The notes beneath the pieces are model-generated. The model was not told where the DNA came from, did not search any database, and was given only the letters and a program-made list of their open reading frames with translations. Shown piece after piece: positions 6,752 through 13,353 of a DNA stretch of 14,266 nucleotides; the stretch's first letter is position 1, and each line of letters starts with the position of its first letter. Made by a program: the position numbers and the translations under genes. The stretch covers positions 1 through 14,266 of the forward strand of contig CANJXD010000092.1 of the NCBI GenBank assembly GCA_947478535.1, read 5' to 3'. Source of the DNA: Acetobacteraceae bacterium. GTDB lineage: Bacteria; Pseudomonadota; Alphaproteobacteria; Acetobacterales; Acetobacteraceae.

Positions 6752-6776
6752 TTCTCGCAATTGAGAAGCGTTCGCA
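6752..6776. promoter_or_regulatory. Fur-box-like inverted repeat upstream of the ferric-binding protein gene
   Basis: TGAGAAGCGTTCGCA (6762-6776) is a 7-1-7 imperfect inverted repeat resembling the Fur core TGAGAAT-N-ATTCTCA, with one internal mismatch between arms (TGAGAAG against TGCGAAC). An overlapping TTCTC...GAGAA repeat at 6752-6767 adds a second half-site pair, as in extended Fur sites. It lies 32-56 bp before the FbpA-type start codon. Irr or another iron regulator could bind instead. The assignment rests on pattern and on the gene's function. Confidence 0.5.
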
Positions 6777-6796
6777 AGTACTAGCGCCGCGCGCCC

Positions 6797-7585
6797 TCAC
6801 CCCGACGCCAACCCCCGCAGGAACTTCGCCCGGCCACCGGCGCCGGCCATCAGGAAGACGTGGTCGTTGCCGGCAAGGATGAAGCGGGCGCCCAAGGCGA
6901 TGTAGTCCGGCGTCGTCTTCTCATCGTAGACGCCACCCATCCCCATCACCTTGCCGTGCTTCGCGCAGGCCGCGCCCACCGTGACATAGGCCGCGCGCAC
7001 ATCGGGGTGGCCGATCTGCCCGGGGATGCCCATCGTCGCCGTCAGGTCGGAGGTGCCGAACATCAGCACATCCACCCCCGGCACTGCGGCGATCGCCTCC
7101 GCATTCGCCACCGCTTCCGGCGTCTCGATCATCACCACGACGAGGATTTCCGCGTTCAGTTCCTGCTGCGCCTTGGCCGGGTCCACCGCGCCCAAGCCGT
7201 AGGCATAGGCCGGCCCTCCCCAGCTGCGGTGCCCGACCGGCGGGAAGCGATAGGCGCGGACGACGGCGGCGGCTTCCTCCGCCGTGTCGATATGCGGCAC
7301 GACGACGCCCATCGCACCATTGTCGAGGCAGCGCGTGCCTTCATGCACCGCGTCCTTGCAGACGCGGACGATCGGCGTCACCCCCTGGCCGAGCGCGGCG
7401 ACGGCAATCCGCGTCGCGTCATCCACGCTCATCGCGCCATGTTCCATATCGATGAACAGCCAGTCGTAGCCGGTCGCCTTGGCGACCATGCCGACGCCCG
7501 GGGAGCGATAGGTCGAAACCCCGAAACCCAGGGCAAGGCCGCCGGCGGCCAGGCGTTCACGGATATGGTTGCGGATGATCGGCAT
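6797..7585 (-). CDS. HpcH/HpaI aldolase family protein
   Basis: The 262-aa protein belongs to the class II, metal-dependent HpcH/HpaI pyruvate aldolases, cytoplasmic TIM-barrel enzymes that cleave 4-hydroxy-2-oxoacids to pyruvate and an aldehyde. DWLFIDMEHGAMS (41-53) carries the catalytic-type His49, and PIVRVCKDAVH (71-81) the substrate-binding Arg74. The metal ligands are Glu154 in MIETPEAV and Asp180 in GTSDLTATMG. Length matches the family. The start ATG at 7583-7585 has AAGGGGA about 8 bp upstream. A longer in-frame frame extends to 8287 across the divergent gene and is a shadow. A 6-bp inverted repeat, TGGTGC/GCACCA (7601-7606 and 7614-7619), sits in the leader directly above the ribosome site. 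The substrate aldehyde cannot be determined. The gene is likely its own transcription unit, ending 76 bp before the iron-binding protein start. Confidence 0.95.
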   Translation of the reverse strand: MPIIRNHIRERLAAGGLALGFGVSTYRSPGVGMVAKATGYDWLFIDMEHGAMSVDDATRIAVAALGQGVTPIVRVCKDAVHEGTRCLDNGAMGVVVPHIDTAEEAAAVVRAYRFPPVGHRSWGGPAYAYGLGAVDPAKAQQELNAEILVVVMIETPEAVANAEAIAAVPGVDVLMFGTSDLTATMGIPGQIGHPDVRAAYVTVGAACAKHGKVMGMGGVYDEKTTPDYIALGARFILAGNDHVFLMAGAGGRAKFLRGLASG

Positions 7586-7694
7586 GGTTGCGTTTCCCCT
7601 TGGTGCGAGGACGGCACCACGGGAGCGGGGGCGGGTCAATCGACGCCAACGCCGGATTGCGCCACCATGCACCCCGATATTCCGGGGAAACGCC

Positions 7695-9761
7695 ATGCGC
7701 GCGCGCATCACCTTACCGGTCCTGCTTCTGGCCCTCCCGGCCGCGGCGCAGGACCTGCCCATCACGGCCGTCACCCTCTCCAATGCCGGCCTCGCGCAGA
7801 TCGAACGCGGTGGGTCCCTGGCGCCGGACGCCCCCCTCGCCTTCCGCGTCCCGGTCGAGGATGTCGATGATGTGCTGAAATCCCTGCTGGTGCGGGATTC
7901 CGCCGGCAGGGTCGAAGGCGTTCGACTGCCGGCGCAGGATCTGGCGGCGGAGGCCTTCCGTGGCCTGCCCGTGAAGGCCGAGGATTTTGCTGGCCGCGCC
8001 AGCCTGCTCCGCGCCCTCCGCGGCCAGGCCGTCGAAGCTGGCGGCGCCGCGGGCCGGCTGGTGGATGCCGAGGATGTGGAGGCGGGCGACCCCGGCGCCC
8101 GCACCAGCGCGCTTCGCCTTACGCTGATCACCCCCGATGGCCTGCGCACGCTGACGCTGCGTGAAGGCGATGGCGTGCGCTTCACCGATGCCGACCTCGC
8201 CGCCCGCCTGCGCCGCGCCGCGGAGGCCCTGGCCGCCGCCAGCACCACCGATAGCCGTCTGGTGGAAGTGCGGCTTTCCGGTGCCACCGCGGCGCGGGAG
8301 GTCTCGGCCGCCTATGTCGCGGCGGCGCCGCTGTGGAAGCCGTCCTGGCGCCTCGTGGTGCCGACCGGCGAGGGCGAAGCGCGGCTGCAGGGCTGGGCGG
8401 TGGTGGAAAACCGCTCCGGCGCCGATTGGAACGCGGTCCGCCTCGCGCTGGTCAGCGGCAACCCCGCCACCTTCCACCAGGCGCTCTATGCGCCGATCCG
8501 CGTGGCGCGACCGGACCTGCCGGTGCGGGTGGCGGAGGGCGTGCAGGTACGCGCCGAAACTGGCGCCACGCCGCCCCCGCCGCCACCCATGGCGATGGCT
8601 GCCGCCCCGGTGCCCATGCCCGCGCCGCCGCCAGGTGTCGCATCCCGCGCCATGGCGGGTGGTGCCCCGGCCGAGGCCGCGCTGCGCTTCGCCGACACCA
8701 TCGCCGCAATGCCCGCCGCCCTGCCCGTGAGCGCCGCCGGCCGCGTCGCCTTCACCCTGCCCGCCCCAGTCACCGTCCGCAGCGGGGAAACGGCGAACCT
8801 GCCCTTCCTCGATGCCGCCCTGCCGGCGGAACGGCTGTGGTGGGTGCAGAATTTCTCCGCGACCAACCCGATTTCCGCCGTCCGCCTGCGCAACACCTCC
8901 GGCCATACGCTGCCGGATGGGCTGGCGACGCTGTATGGCGGCGCCGGCGCCGAAGCCGGCGCCTTCCTCGGCGATGCCGAAATCCGCGCCGTGGCACCGG
9001 GGGAACAGCGCATCATCGGTTTCGCCCGTGATCGCGATGTCAGGCTTTCCACCGCGAGTTCGGGGGGCGACCGCCCGATCGGGGTGGAGTTGCGGCGCGG
9101 CGTTGTCGTGCTGCGGATCATGCGGCAGGAGGAAGCGGCCATCGCCATCGACCCCGCCGCGGCCGCCGATGCCGGGCGGGGCGCGCGGATGATCCTGGAC
9201 CTGCCCCGCCGCGCCGGCTTCACGCCCCGCTTCATCGTGGCGGCGGAAGGCGATTTCGGCCTGCGGCATGAGGTGGTGCTGGCCGGCGGCGCGCAGACGC
9301 TGCGCTTCGCCTTTGAGCAGGAACAGCGGCGCGACATGCCGGTCTGGGATGCCGGGCTCGGTGACCCCGTTCTGCTGCGCTGGCGCGACATGGATGTGGA
9401 ACAGAGCCTGCGCCGCCTGCCCGGCGGCCCGGCGACGCTGGAGAACCTCCGCACCGTCCTCGAACGCCTACCCGCCGAGGCGCCCGGCCGCGCGCGGCTG
9501 GCCACGCTCGTCGAGAACATGACGGCGCTGCGCGGGCTGCTGGATACCGCCCGCAACGCCATCCGCGCCTACGCCGCGGCGAAGACGGCGCTCGACCGCG
9601 CCCGCGCCGCGGCGGAAGACCGCACAGGGCCAGAGCGCGAGGAAGCCCGCCGCCGCCTGAACGCGGCGAGTGTCTCGGCGGAACGCGTGGGCAGTGCGGC
9701 GGATACGGCGTGGGAGGCCTGGGGCAAGGCGGCGCAGGAGATGCTGGCGCGGATGGAGTGA
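7695..9761 (+). CDS. DUF4139 domain-containing secreted protein
   Basis: This 688-aa protein starts with a Sec signal peptide (MRARITLPVLLLALPAAAQD) and should be periplasmic or surface-exposed. It matches the DUF4139 (mucoidy inhibitor A-like) family, whose biochemical role is unknown. The stretch LWKPSWRLVVP near 212-222 corresponds to the family's W/Y-rich strand at the domain start. WAVVENRSGADWNAVRLALVSG is the characteristic following segment. A Pro/Ala/Met-rich linker begins near residue 293 and splits the domain. The last ~100 residues, Ala/Arg/Glu-rich from about 590, are helical and could form a coiled coil. The ATG at 7695 is chosen because the signal peptide begins there, just after CGGGGAAA. 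A weak stem, CCCCG/CGGGG (7672-7687), overlaps that ribosome site. The gene diverges from the aldolase and ends 10 bp from the convergent ligase gene. Confidence 0.88.
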   Translation: MRARITLPVLLLALPAAAQDLPITAVTLSNAGLAQIERGGSLAPDAPLAFRVPVEDVDDVLKSLLVRDSAGRVEGVRLPAQDLAAEAFRGLPVKAEDFAGRASLLRALRGQAVEAGGAAGRLVDAEDVEAGDPGARTSALRLTLITPDGLRTLTLREGDGVRFTDADLAARLRRAAEALAAASTTDSRLVEVRLSGATAAREVSAAYVAAAPLWKPSWRLVVPTGEGEARLQGWAVVENRSGADWNAVRLALVSGNPATFHQALYAPIRVARPDLPVRVAEGVQVRAETGATPPPPPPMAMAAAPVPMPAPPPGVASRAMAGGAPAEAALRFADTIAAMPAALPVSAAGRVAFTLPAPVTVRSGETANLPFLDAALPAERLWWVQNFSATNPISAVRLRNTSGHTLPDGLATLYGGAGAEAGAFLGDAEIRAVAPGEQRIIGFARDRDVRLSTASSGGDRPIGVELRRGVVVLRIMRQEEAAIAIDPAAAADAGRGARMILDLPRRAGFTPRFIVAAEGDFGLRHEVVLAGGAQTLRFAFEQEQRRDMPVWDAGLGDPVLLRWRDMDVEQSLRRLPGGPATLENLRTVLERLPAEAPGRARLATLVENMTALRGLLDTARNAIRAYAAAKTALDRARAAAEDRTGPEREEARRRLNAASVSAERVGSAADTAWEAWGKAAQEMLARME

Positions 9762-9771
9762 TGGCGAGGCC

Positions 9772-11370
9772 TCACCCCTCCCCCGCAATCATCCCCTCCA
9801 CCACCACCAGCCGGTCCGCCTCCGCCGCCGGCTTGTCCGCCCGCAGCCGCGCGATGCGCGGAAACCGCAGCGCGACGCCCGATTTGTGCCGGCCGCTGCG
9901 CTGCGCCGCGTCGAACACCACTTCCAGCACCAGGCCCTTCTCCACCTCCCGCACCGGGCCAAACCGGGACACGGTGTGGTTGCGGATCCAGCGGTCGAGC
10001 CAGATCAGTTCCTGGTCCGTATAGCCGGAATAGGCCTTGCCGATCGGCACCAGCTCCTCGCCACCCGCCCCATCCGGGCGCCAGAGACCAAAGGTGTAGT
10101 CGCTGTAGTAGCTGCTGCGCTTGCCGTGGCCGCGCTGGGCATACATCAGCACGGCATCGACGCTGAGCGGCGCGCGCTTCCACTTCCACCAAAGCCCCTT
10201 CACCCGCCCGGCGACATAGGGGGCATCGGCGCGCTTGATCATCAGCCCCTCGATGGCGGCGGCGCGGGTGCCGTCGCGGATCGCGGAGAGTTCCTCCATC
10301 GAGGCAAAGGCGATCCGCGGCGAAAGCGCCATCCGCGCTGGCGCGACGCGCGCGAACCAGGCCTCCAGCCGGGCACGCCGCGCATCGAGGGGCAGCGCGC
10401 GGAGGTCCTCCTCCCCCTCGAACAGCATGTCATAGAGGCGGACGCCCACGGGGTTCGCCGCCTGCATCCGGGCACTGACCACCTTCCGGTTCAGCCGCTG
10501 CTGGAGGTCCGCGAAGGGTGCGACCTCCTCCCCTCGGACCACCAGCAATTCCCCATCGAGTACGGCATGAAAATCCATCGCGCCGATGATCTCCGGAAAA
10601 CTCGCGGAAATGTCCTCGGCGCCGCGGGACCACAGCTTGCGGCCGCCCCCGGTCGCGGAGAGTTGCACGCGGATGCCGTCCCACTTCCATTCCGCGCGAT
10701 GCGCGGCAGGGTCGAGCGCCGCGAAATCGGCTTCCTCCAGCGGATGGGCGAGCATCAGCGGCCGGAACACCGGCAGGTCCCGCGCATCCGGGCGCGGCCC
10801 ACGCCCTTCCAGCCAGGCGAACAATGCGAGGTAGGGCGGCTCCTGCCCGTGCCACACCTCCTCCACCTCGGCGACCTCCACCCCCGCCCATTCCGCCAGC
10901 GCCGTCTTGGCGAGGCGGGCCGAGATGCCGACGCGAAGTCCACCGGTGACCAGCTTGATGAGCGCCAGCCGCGCATCCGCCTCCAGCGTATCCAGCCAGC
11001 CCGCGAGCAGCGCCGGGATGCCGGCGCGCGGCGTCGTCTCCAGCGCCTCCAGCACCTCGGCCAGAGTCGGCGGCGGCGTGTTGGTGCGGGCGCCCTCGGG
11101 CCAGATCAGCGCCACCGTCTCCGCGAGGTCCCCCACATAATCGTAGGACAGCGCGAACAGGACTGGGTCCGTCCGCGCCGCCACCAGGTCCCGCACCACG
11201 CCGGGCTTGGCGGTGGACAGGGACAGCTCCCCGGTCAGCGCGGCGAGGCCGATGCCGCGATCGGGGTCCGGCTGCGTCGCGAACCAATGCCGGAGCAAGG
11301 CGAGCTTGGCGTTGCGGCCGGGCGTGTAGAGCAGGCGTTCCAGCAGCCGGGCAAAATCGGGCAGGCTCAT
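9772..11370 (-). CDS. ATP-dependent DNA ligase of the ligase-associated DNA damage response set
   Basis: The 532-aa ligase seals nicks in duplex DNA via a covalent lysyl-AMP intermediate. The nucleotidyltransferase motif I is EWKWDGIR, with Lys229 as the adenylated residue. Motif III is LDGELL (271-276), motif IV EGLMIKR (374-380), and motif V WWKWKR (394-399). An N-terminal helical DNA-binding domain (about 1-200) and a C-terminal OB fold (from about 405, including IGKAYSGYTDQEL) complete the usual architecture. Length and layout match the bacterial 'cisplatin damage response' ligases that cluster with an MBL exonuclease, an Lhr-like helicase and a phosphoesterase. The exonuclease is 0.7 kb upstream on the same strand, separated by an opposite-strand glycosyltransferase. 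The start ATG (11368-11370) has no strong ribosome site, but MSLPDFARLLERL fits the family N-terminus. It is not a LigD fusion: no polymerase or phosphoesterase domain is attached. Confidence 0.97.
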   Translation of the reverse strand: MSLPDFARLLERLLYTPGRNAKLALLRHWFATQPDPDRGIGLAALTGELSLSTAKPGVVRDLVAARTDPVLFALSYDYVGDLAETVALIWPEGARTNTPPPTLAEVLEALETTPRAGIPALLAGWLDTLEADARLALIKLVTGGLRVGISARLAKTALAEWAGVEVAEVEEVWHGQEPPYLALFAWLEGRGPRPDARDLPVFRPLMLAHPLEEADFAALDPAAHRAEWKWDGIRVQLSATGGGRKLWSRGAEDISASFPEIIGAMDFHAVLDGELLVVRGEEVAPFADLQQRLNRKVVSARMQAANPVGVRLYDMLFEGEEDLRALPLDARRARLEAWFARVAPARMALSPRIAFASMEELSAIRDGTRAAAIEGLMIKRADAPYVAGRVKGLWWKWKRAPLSVDAVLMYAQRGHGKRSSYYSDYTFGLWRPDGAGGEELVPIGKAYSGYTDQELIWLDRWIRNHTVSRFGPVREVEKGLVLEVVFDAAQRSGRHKSGVALRFPRIARLRADKPAAEADRLVVVEGMIAGEG

Positions 11371-11414
11371 CGCGGCTTGCCCGGGGCACGGCCCCGCCGT
11401 ATCGACACAGGATC

Positions 11415-12152
11415 GTGAACGCGCTCCAAGCCCGACCGGATTATTCCGTCTGCACCCTCGTCACCGATGCCGCGCAGCACGCGGCGATGCGGGCGAGCTT
11501 CGCGGCGCATGGCTTCACGCCCGCCAACAGCGAGTTCCTCACCATCGACAACAGTGCCGGCAACGCCACCTGCGCCTATCGCGGCCTGACGGAGATGCTG
11601 GGCCGGGCGCGGGGCGAGGCGGTGATCCTCTGCCACCAGGATGTGCGGCTGATCGGCGATGACGCGGTGGCGCTGGGCGCCCTGCTGGCCGCGCTGCCGC
11701 CGGACTGGGCGGTGGCCGGGAATGCCGGGGCGACCGCGGCGGGCGACCTGGTGATCCGCATCACGGACCCGCATGGCGCGGACCAGCGGCGCGGCGCTTT
11801 CCCGGCGCGGGTGCTGAGCCTCGATGAGAACTTCCTCGTGCTGCGCGGCGGCCTCGGCATTGCGCCCTCCCCCGCCCTGACGGGGTTTCATCTGTATGGC
11901 ACCGATCTCTGCCTCGCGGCGCGGGAGAAGGGGCGGAGTGCCTGGGTGATCGATTTCCACCTGCATCACCTCAGCCCCGGCCGCGTCGCCACGGATTTCC
12001 TGGATTGCCAGGAAGCCTTCGAGCGTGCCTGGGGACGCCGCACCGGCAGGGCGGAGCGCATCCGCACGACCTGCACGGTGCTGACGCTACGCGCCGGCAT
12101 CGGGCACCTCACCGGCGCCTGGCGCCTCGCCCGCCGAAGGCGGCGGGTTTAG
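11415..12152 (+). CDS. GT2-like glycosyltransferase (glycosyltransferase-like family, GT-A fold)
   Basis: The 245-aa protein resembles the small GT2-like family in which a conserved HQDV segment takes the place of the DXD metal/sugar-nucleotide site. Visible are the first Rossmann strand YSVCTLVTD (10-18), FLTIDNS (41-47), VILCHQDVRL (70-79), GFHLYGTDLCLAAREKGR (157-174) and HLHHLSPGR (182-190), which line up with the family order. No membrane segment is seen, so it is probably cytoplasmic. Sugar donor and acceptor are unknown. The start is a GTG at 11415 with AGGA only 2 bp before it. The next ATG would remove the first conserved strand. It starts 44 bp from the divergent ligase start, and its last 66 bp overlap the exonuclease gene tail to tail. 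A GC hairpin ending in TTT covers its stop codon. Confidence 0.78.
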   Translation: MNALQARPDYSVCTLVTDAAQHAAMRASFAAHGFTPANSEFLTIDNSAGNATCAYRGLTEMLGRARGEAVILCHQDVRLIGDDAVALGALLAALPPDWAVAGNAGATAAGDLVIRITDPHGADQRRGAFPARVLSLDENFLVLRGGLGIAPSPALTGFHLYGTDLCLAAREKGRSAWVIDFHLHHLSPGRVATDFLDCQEAFERAWGRRTGRAERIRTTCTVLTLRAGIGHLTGAWRLARRRRRV

Positions 12153-13208
12153 CCCGCCATCCGCCGCAGGCGGCGAGTCCAGATCATCCTCCTCCCCGCG
12201 CCCGACCAGGTGCAGCGCCCGGCCCTTCACGCCGCGCAGCGCCAGCGCGTGCACCAGCGCGTCATCCCGCCCATGCGTCACCCAGATCTCGGGCGCCATG
12301 ACATCCTCGGCGGTCTGCAACAGCTCCGCCCAATCCGCGTGGTCGGAGATGATGAGGGGCAGTTCCACCCCCTTCGCCTTGGCGCGCTGGCGCACCCGCA
12401 TCCAGCCGGAAGCGGCGCAGATCACGGGCTCCGCCAGGCGACGCACCCAGGGGGTGGCCTCGGCGGAGGGCGGGGCCAGCACGATCTCCCCGGCCAGCAG
12501 CCCGCCGCCGCCGCGCTTCGCGGGGGTCGGCACCGGGCGGAGATCGCCGAGGTGGTAGCCGAAGCCCTCATACAGCGTGCAGAGCGCCTGCAAGGCGCCA
12601 TGGATGTAGATCGGCCGATCCCAGCCGGCTTCCCGCAGCAGCATGATCAGCCGCTGCGCCTTGCCGAGCGCATAGACGCCGATCAGATGCGTGCGGTCCG
12701 GGAACAGGCGGATGCTGTCCAGCAGCCGCGCCACTTCCGCCGCTGCGTCGGGGTGGCGGAACACGGGCAGGGCGAAGGTCGCCTCTGTGACGAAGACATC
12801 GCAGGGGATGGGCTCGAAGGGCGCGCAGCTTGGGTCCCGGCGGCGCTTGTAGTCGCCGGAGATGACGATGCGGCTGCCCTGCCAGTCCAGCACCACCTGC
12901 GCCGAGCCCAGCACATGCCCGGCCGGCGCCAGCCGGATGGCGACACCGTTATGGGTGATCGCCTCCCCCGGCGTCAGCGCCTGGCGGGCGCGCCCGGCTT
13001 GGCCCTCCGCCATTCGCGCCTGCATGATCGCCAGCGTCTCCCGCGTGGCGAGGACGTGGTCATGGCCGGGGCGGGCGTGGTCGGCATGTCCATGGGTGAT
13101 GATGGCGTGGCCGACGGCGCGGGGCGGGTCGATGAAGAAGCCGCCGGGCTCGCAGAACAGCCCCTGCGGCGTGACGCGCATCCAGGTATCGGGGTGGGGG
13201 GCGGTCAT
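12087..13208 (-). CDS. Ligase-associated DNA damage response exonuclease (MBL/beta-CASP-like fold)
   Basis: The 373-aa metallo-beta-lactamase-fold nuclease belongs to the exonuclease family that clusters with the bacterial DNA-repair ATP-dependent ligase. The metal motif is HGHADH (39-44). Further metal residues fit GHVLGSAQ (His98) and ISGDYKRR (Asp119). The later VYALGKAQR (178-186), SGWM (267-270), ISDHADW (287-293) and VTHGR (310-314) follow the order of mRNA 3'-end-processing-type nucleases. The conserved fold ends near residue 340. The last ~30 residues (SPPAADGGL, NPPPSAGE and so on) are low-complexity and are encoded by two palindromic hairpins. The ATG at 13206-13208 gives the family N-terminus directly. 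Its 3' end overlaps the opposite-strand glycosyltransferase by 66 bp, so it cannot simply read through into the ligase without making antisense RNA to that gene. Confidence 0.95.
   Translation of the reverse strand: MTAPHPDTWMRVTPQGLFCEPGGFFIDPPRAVGHAIITHGHADHARPGHDHVLATRETLAIMQARMAEGQAGRARQALTPGEAITHNGVAIRLAPAGHVLGSAQVVLDWQGSRIVISGDYKRRRDPSCAPFEPIPCDVFVTEATFALPVFRHPDAAAEVARLLDSIRLFPDRTHLIGVYALGKAQRLIMLLREAGWDRPIYIHGALQALCTLYEGFGYHLGDLRPVPTPAKRGGGGLLAGEIVLAPPSAEATPWVRRLAEPVICAASGWMRVRQRAKAKGVELPLIISDHADWAELLQTAEDVMAPEIWVTHGRDDALVHALALRGVKGRALHLVGRGEEDDLDSPPAADGGLNPPPSAGEAPGAGEVPDAGA
12130..12150 (+). terminator. GC hairpin plus TTT at the glycosyltransferase stop; also codes for the exonuclease tail
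   Basis: CCCGCCG (12130-12136) and CGGCGGG (12141-12147) form a 7-bp stem with an AAGG loop, followed by TTT. It can act as a short intrinsic terminator for the glycosyltransferase, though the T-run is brief and overlaps the stop codon TAG. On the other strand the same bases encode PPPSAGE near residues 355-361 of the exonuclease. Confidence 0.45.
12130..12173. repeat. Pair of similar palindromic GC hairpins (REP-like)
   Basis: Two related palindromes lie 13 bp apart: CCCGCCG-AAGG-CGGCGGG (12130-12147) and CCGCC-GCA-GGCGG (12161-12173). Their spacing and near-identity resemble short intergenic palindromic repeats. Whether they are dispersed through the genome cannot be seen from one window. 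Confidence 0.5.
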
Positions 13209-13353
13209 CCACCCGATGATGTGGGAAGCCGGGCAGCCGCCGCAACCAGGCCGGTAGCGGGCGATGCAGACTGGCGCCAGGGGTGGCCCTGCCCTTACAC
13301 CATGCGATGATGCGCTGGCTTCCAGCGGTGGCCGCCAATCTCAGCGAGGCAGG
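13209..13353. promoter_or_regulatory. Divergent intergenic region between exonuclease and methyltransferase
   Basis: This 145-bp gap separates two divergent start codons, so it should hold promoters for both. No convincing -35/-10 pair, operator repeat or RNA gene is visible. GAGGCAGG immediately before 13354 supplies the methyltransferase ribosome site. Confidence 0.35.

Noticed and set aside
7713..9269. 518-codon minus-strand open frame opposite the DUF4139 gene
   Set aside because: Gly/Arg/His-rich shadow; the plus frame has a signal peptide and family motifs.
9670..11418. 582-codon plus-strand open frame opposite the DNA ligase
   Set aside because: Arg/His/Gln-rich shadow of a ligase with all catalytic motifs.
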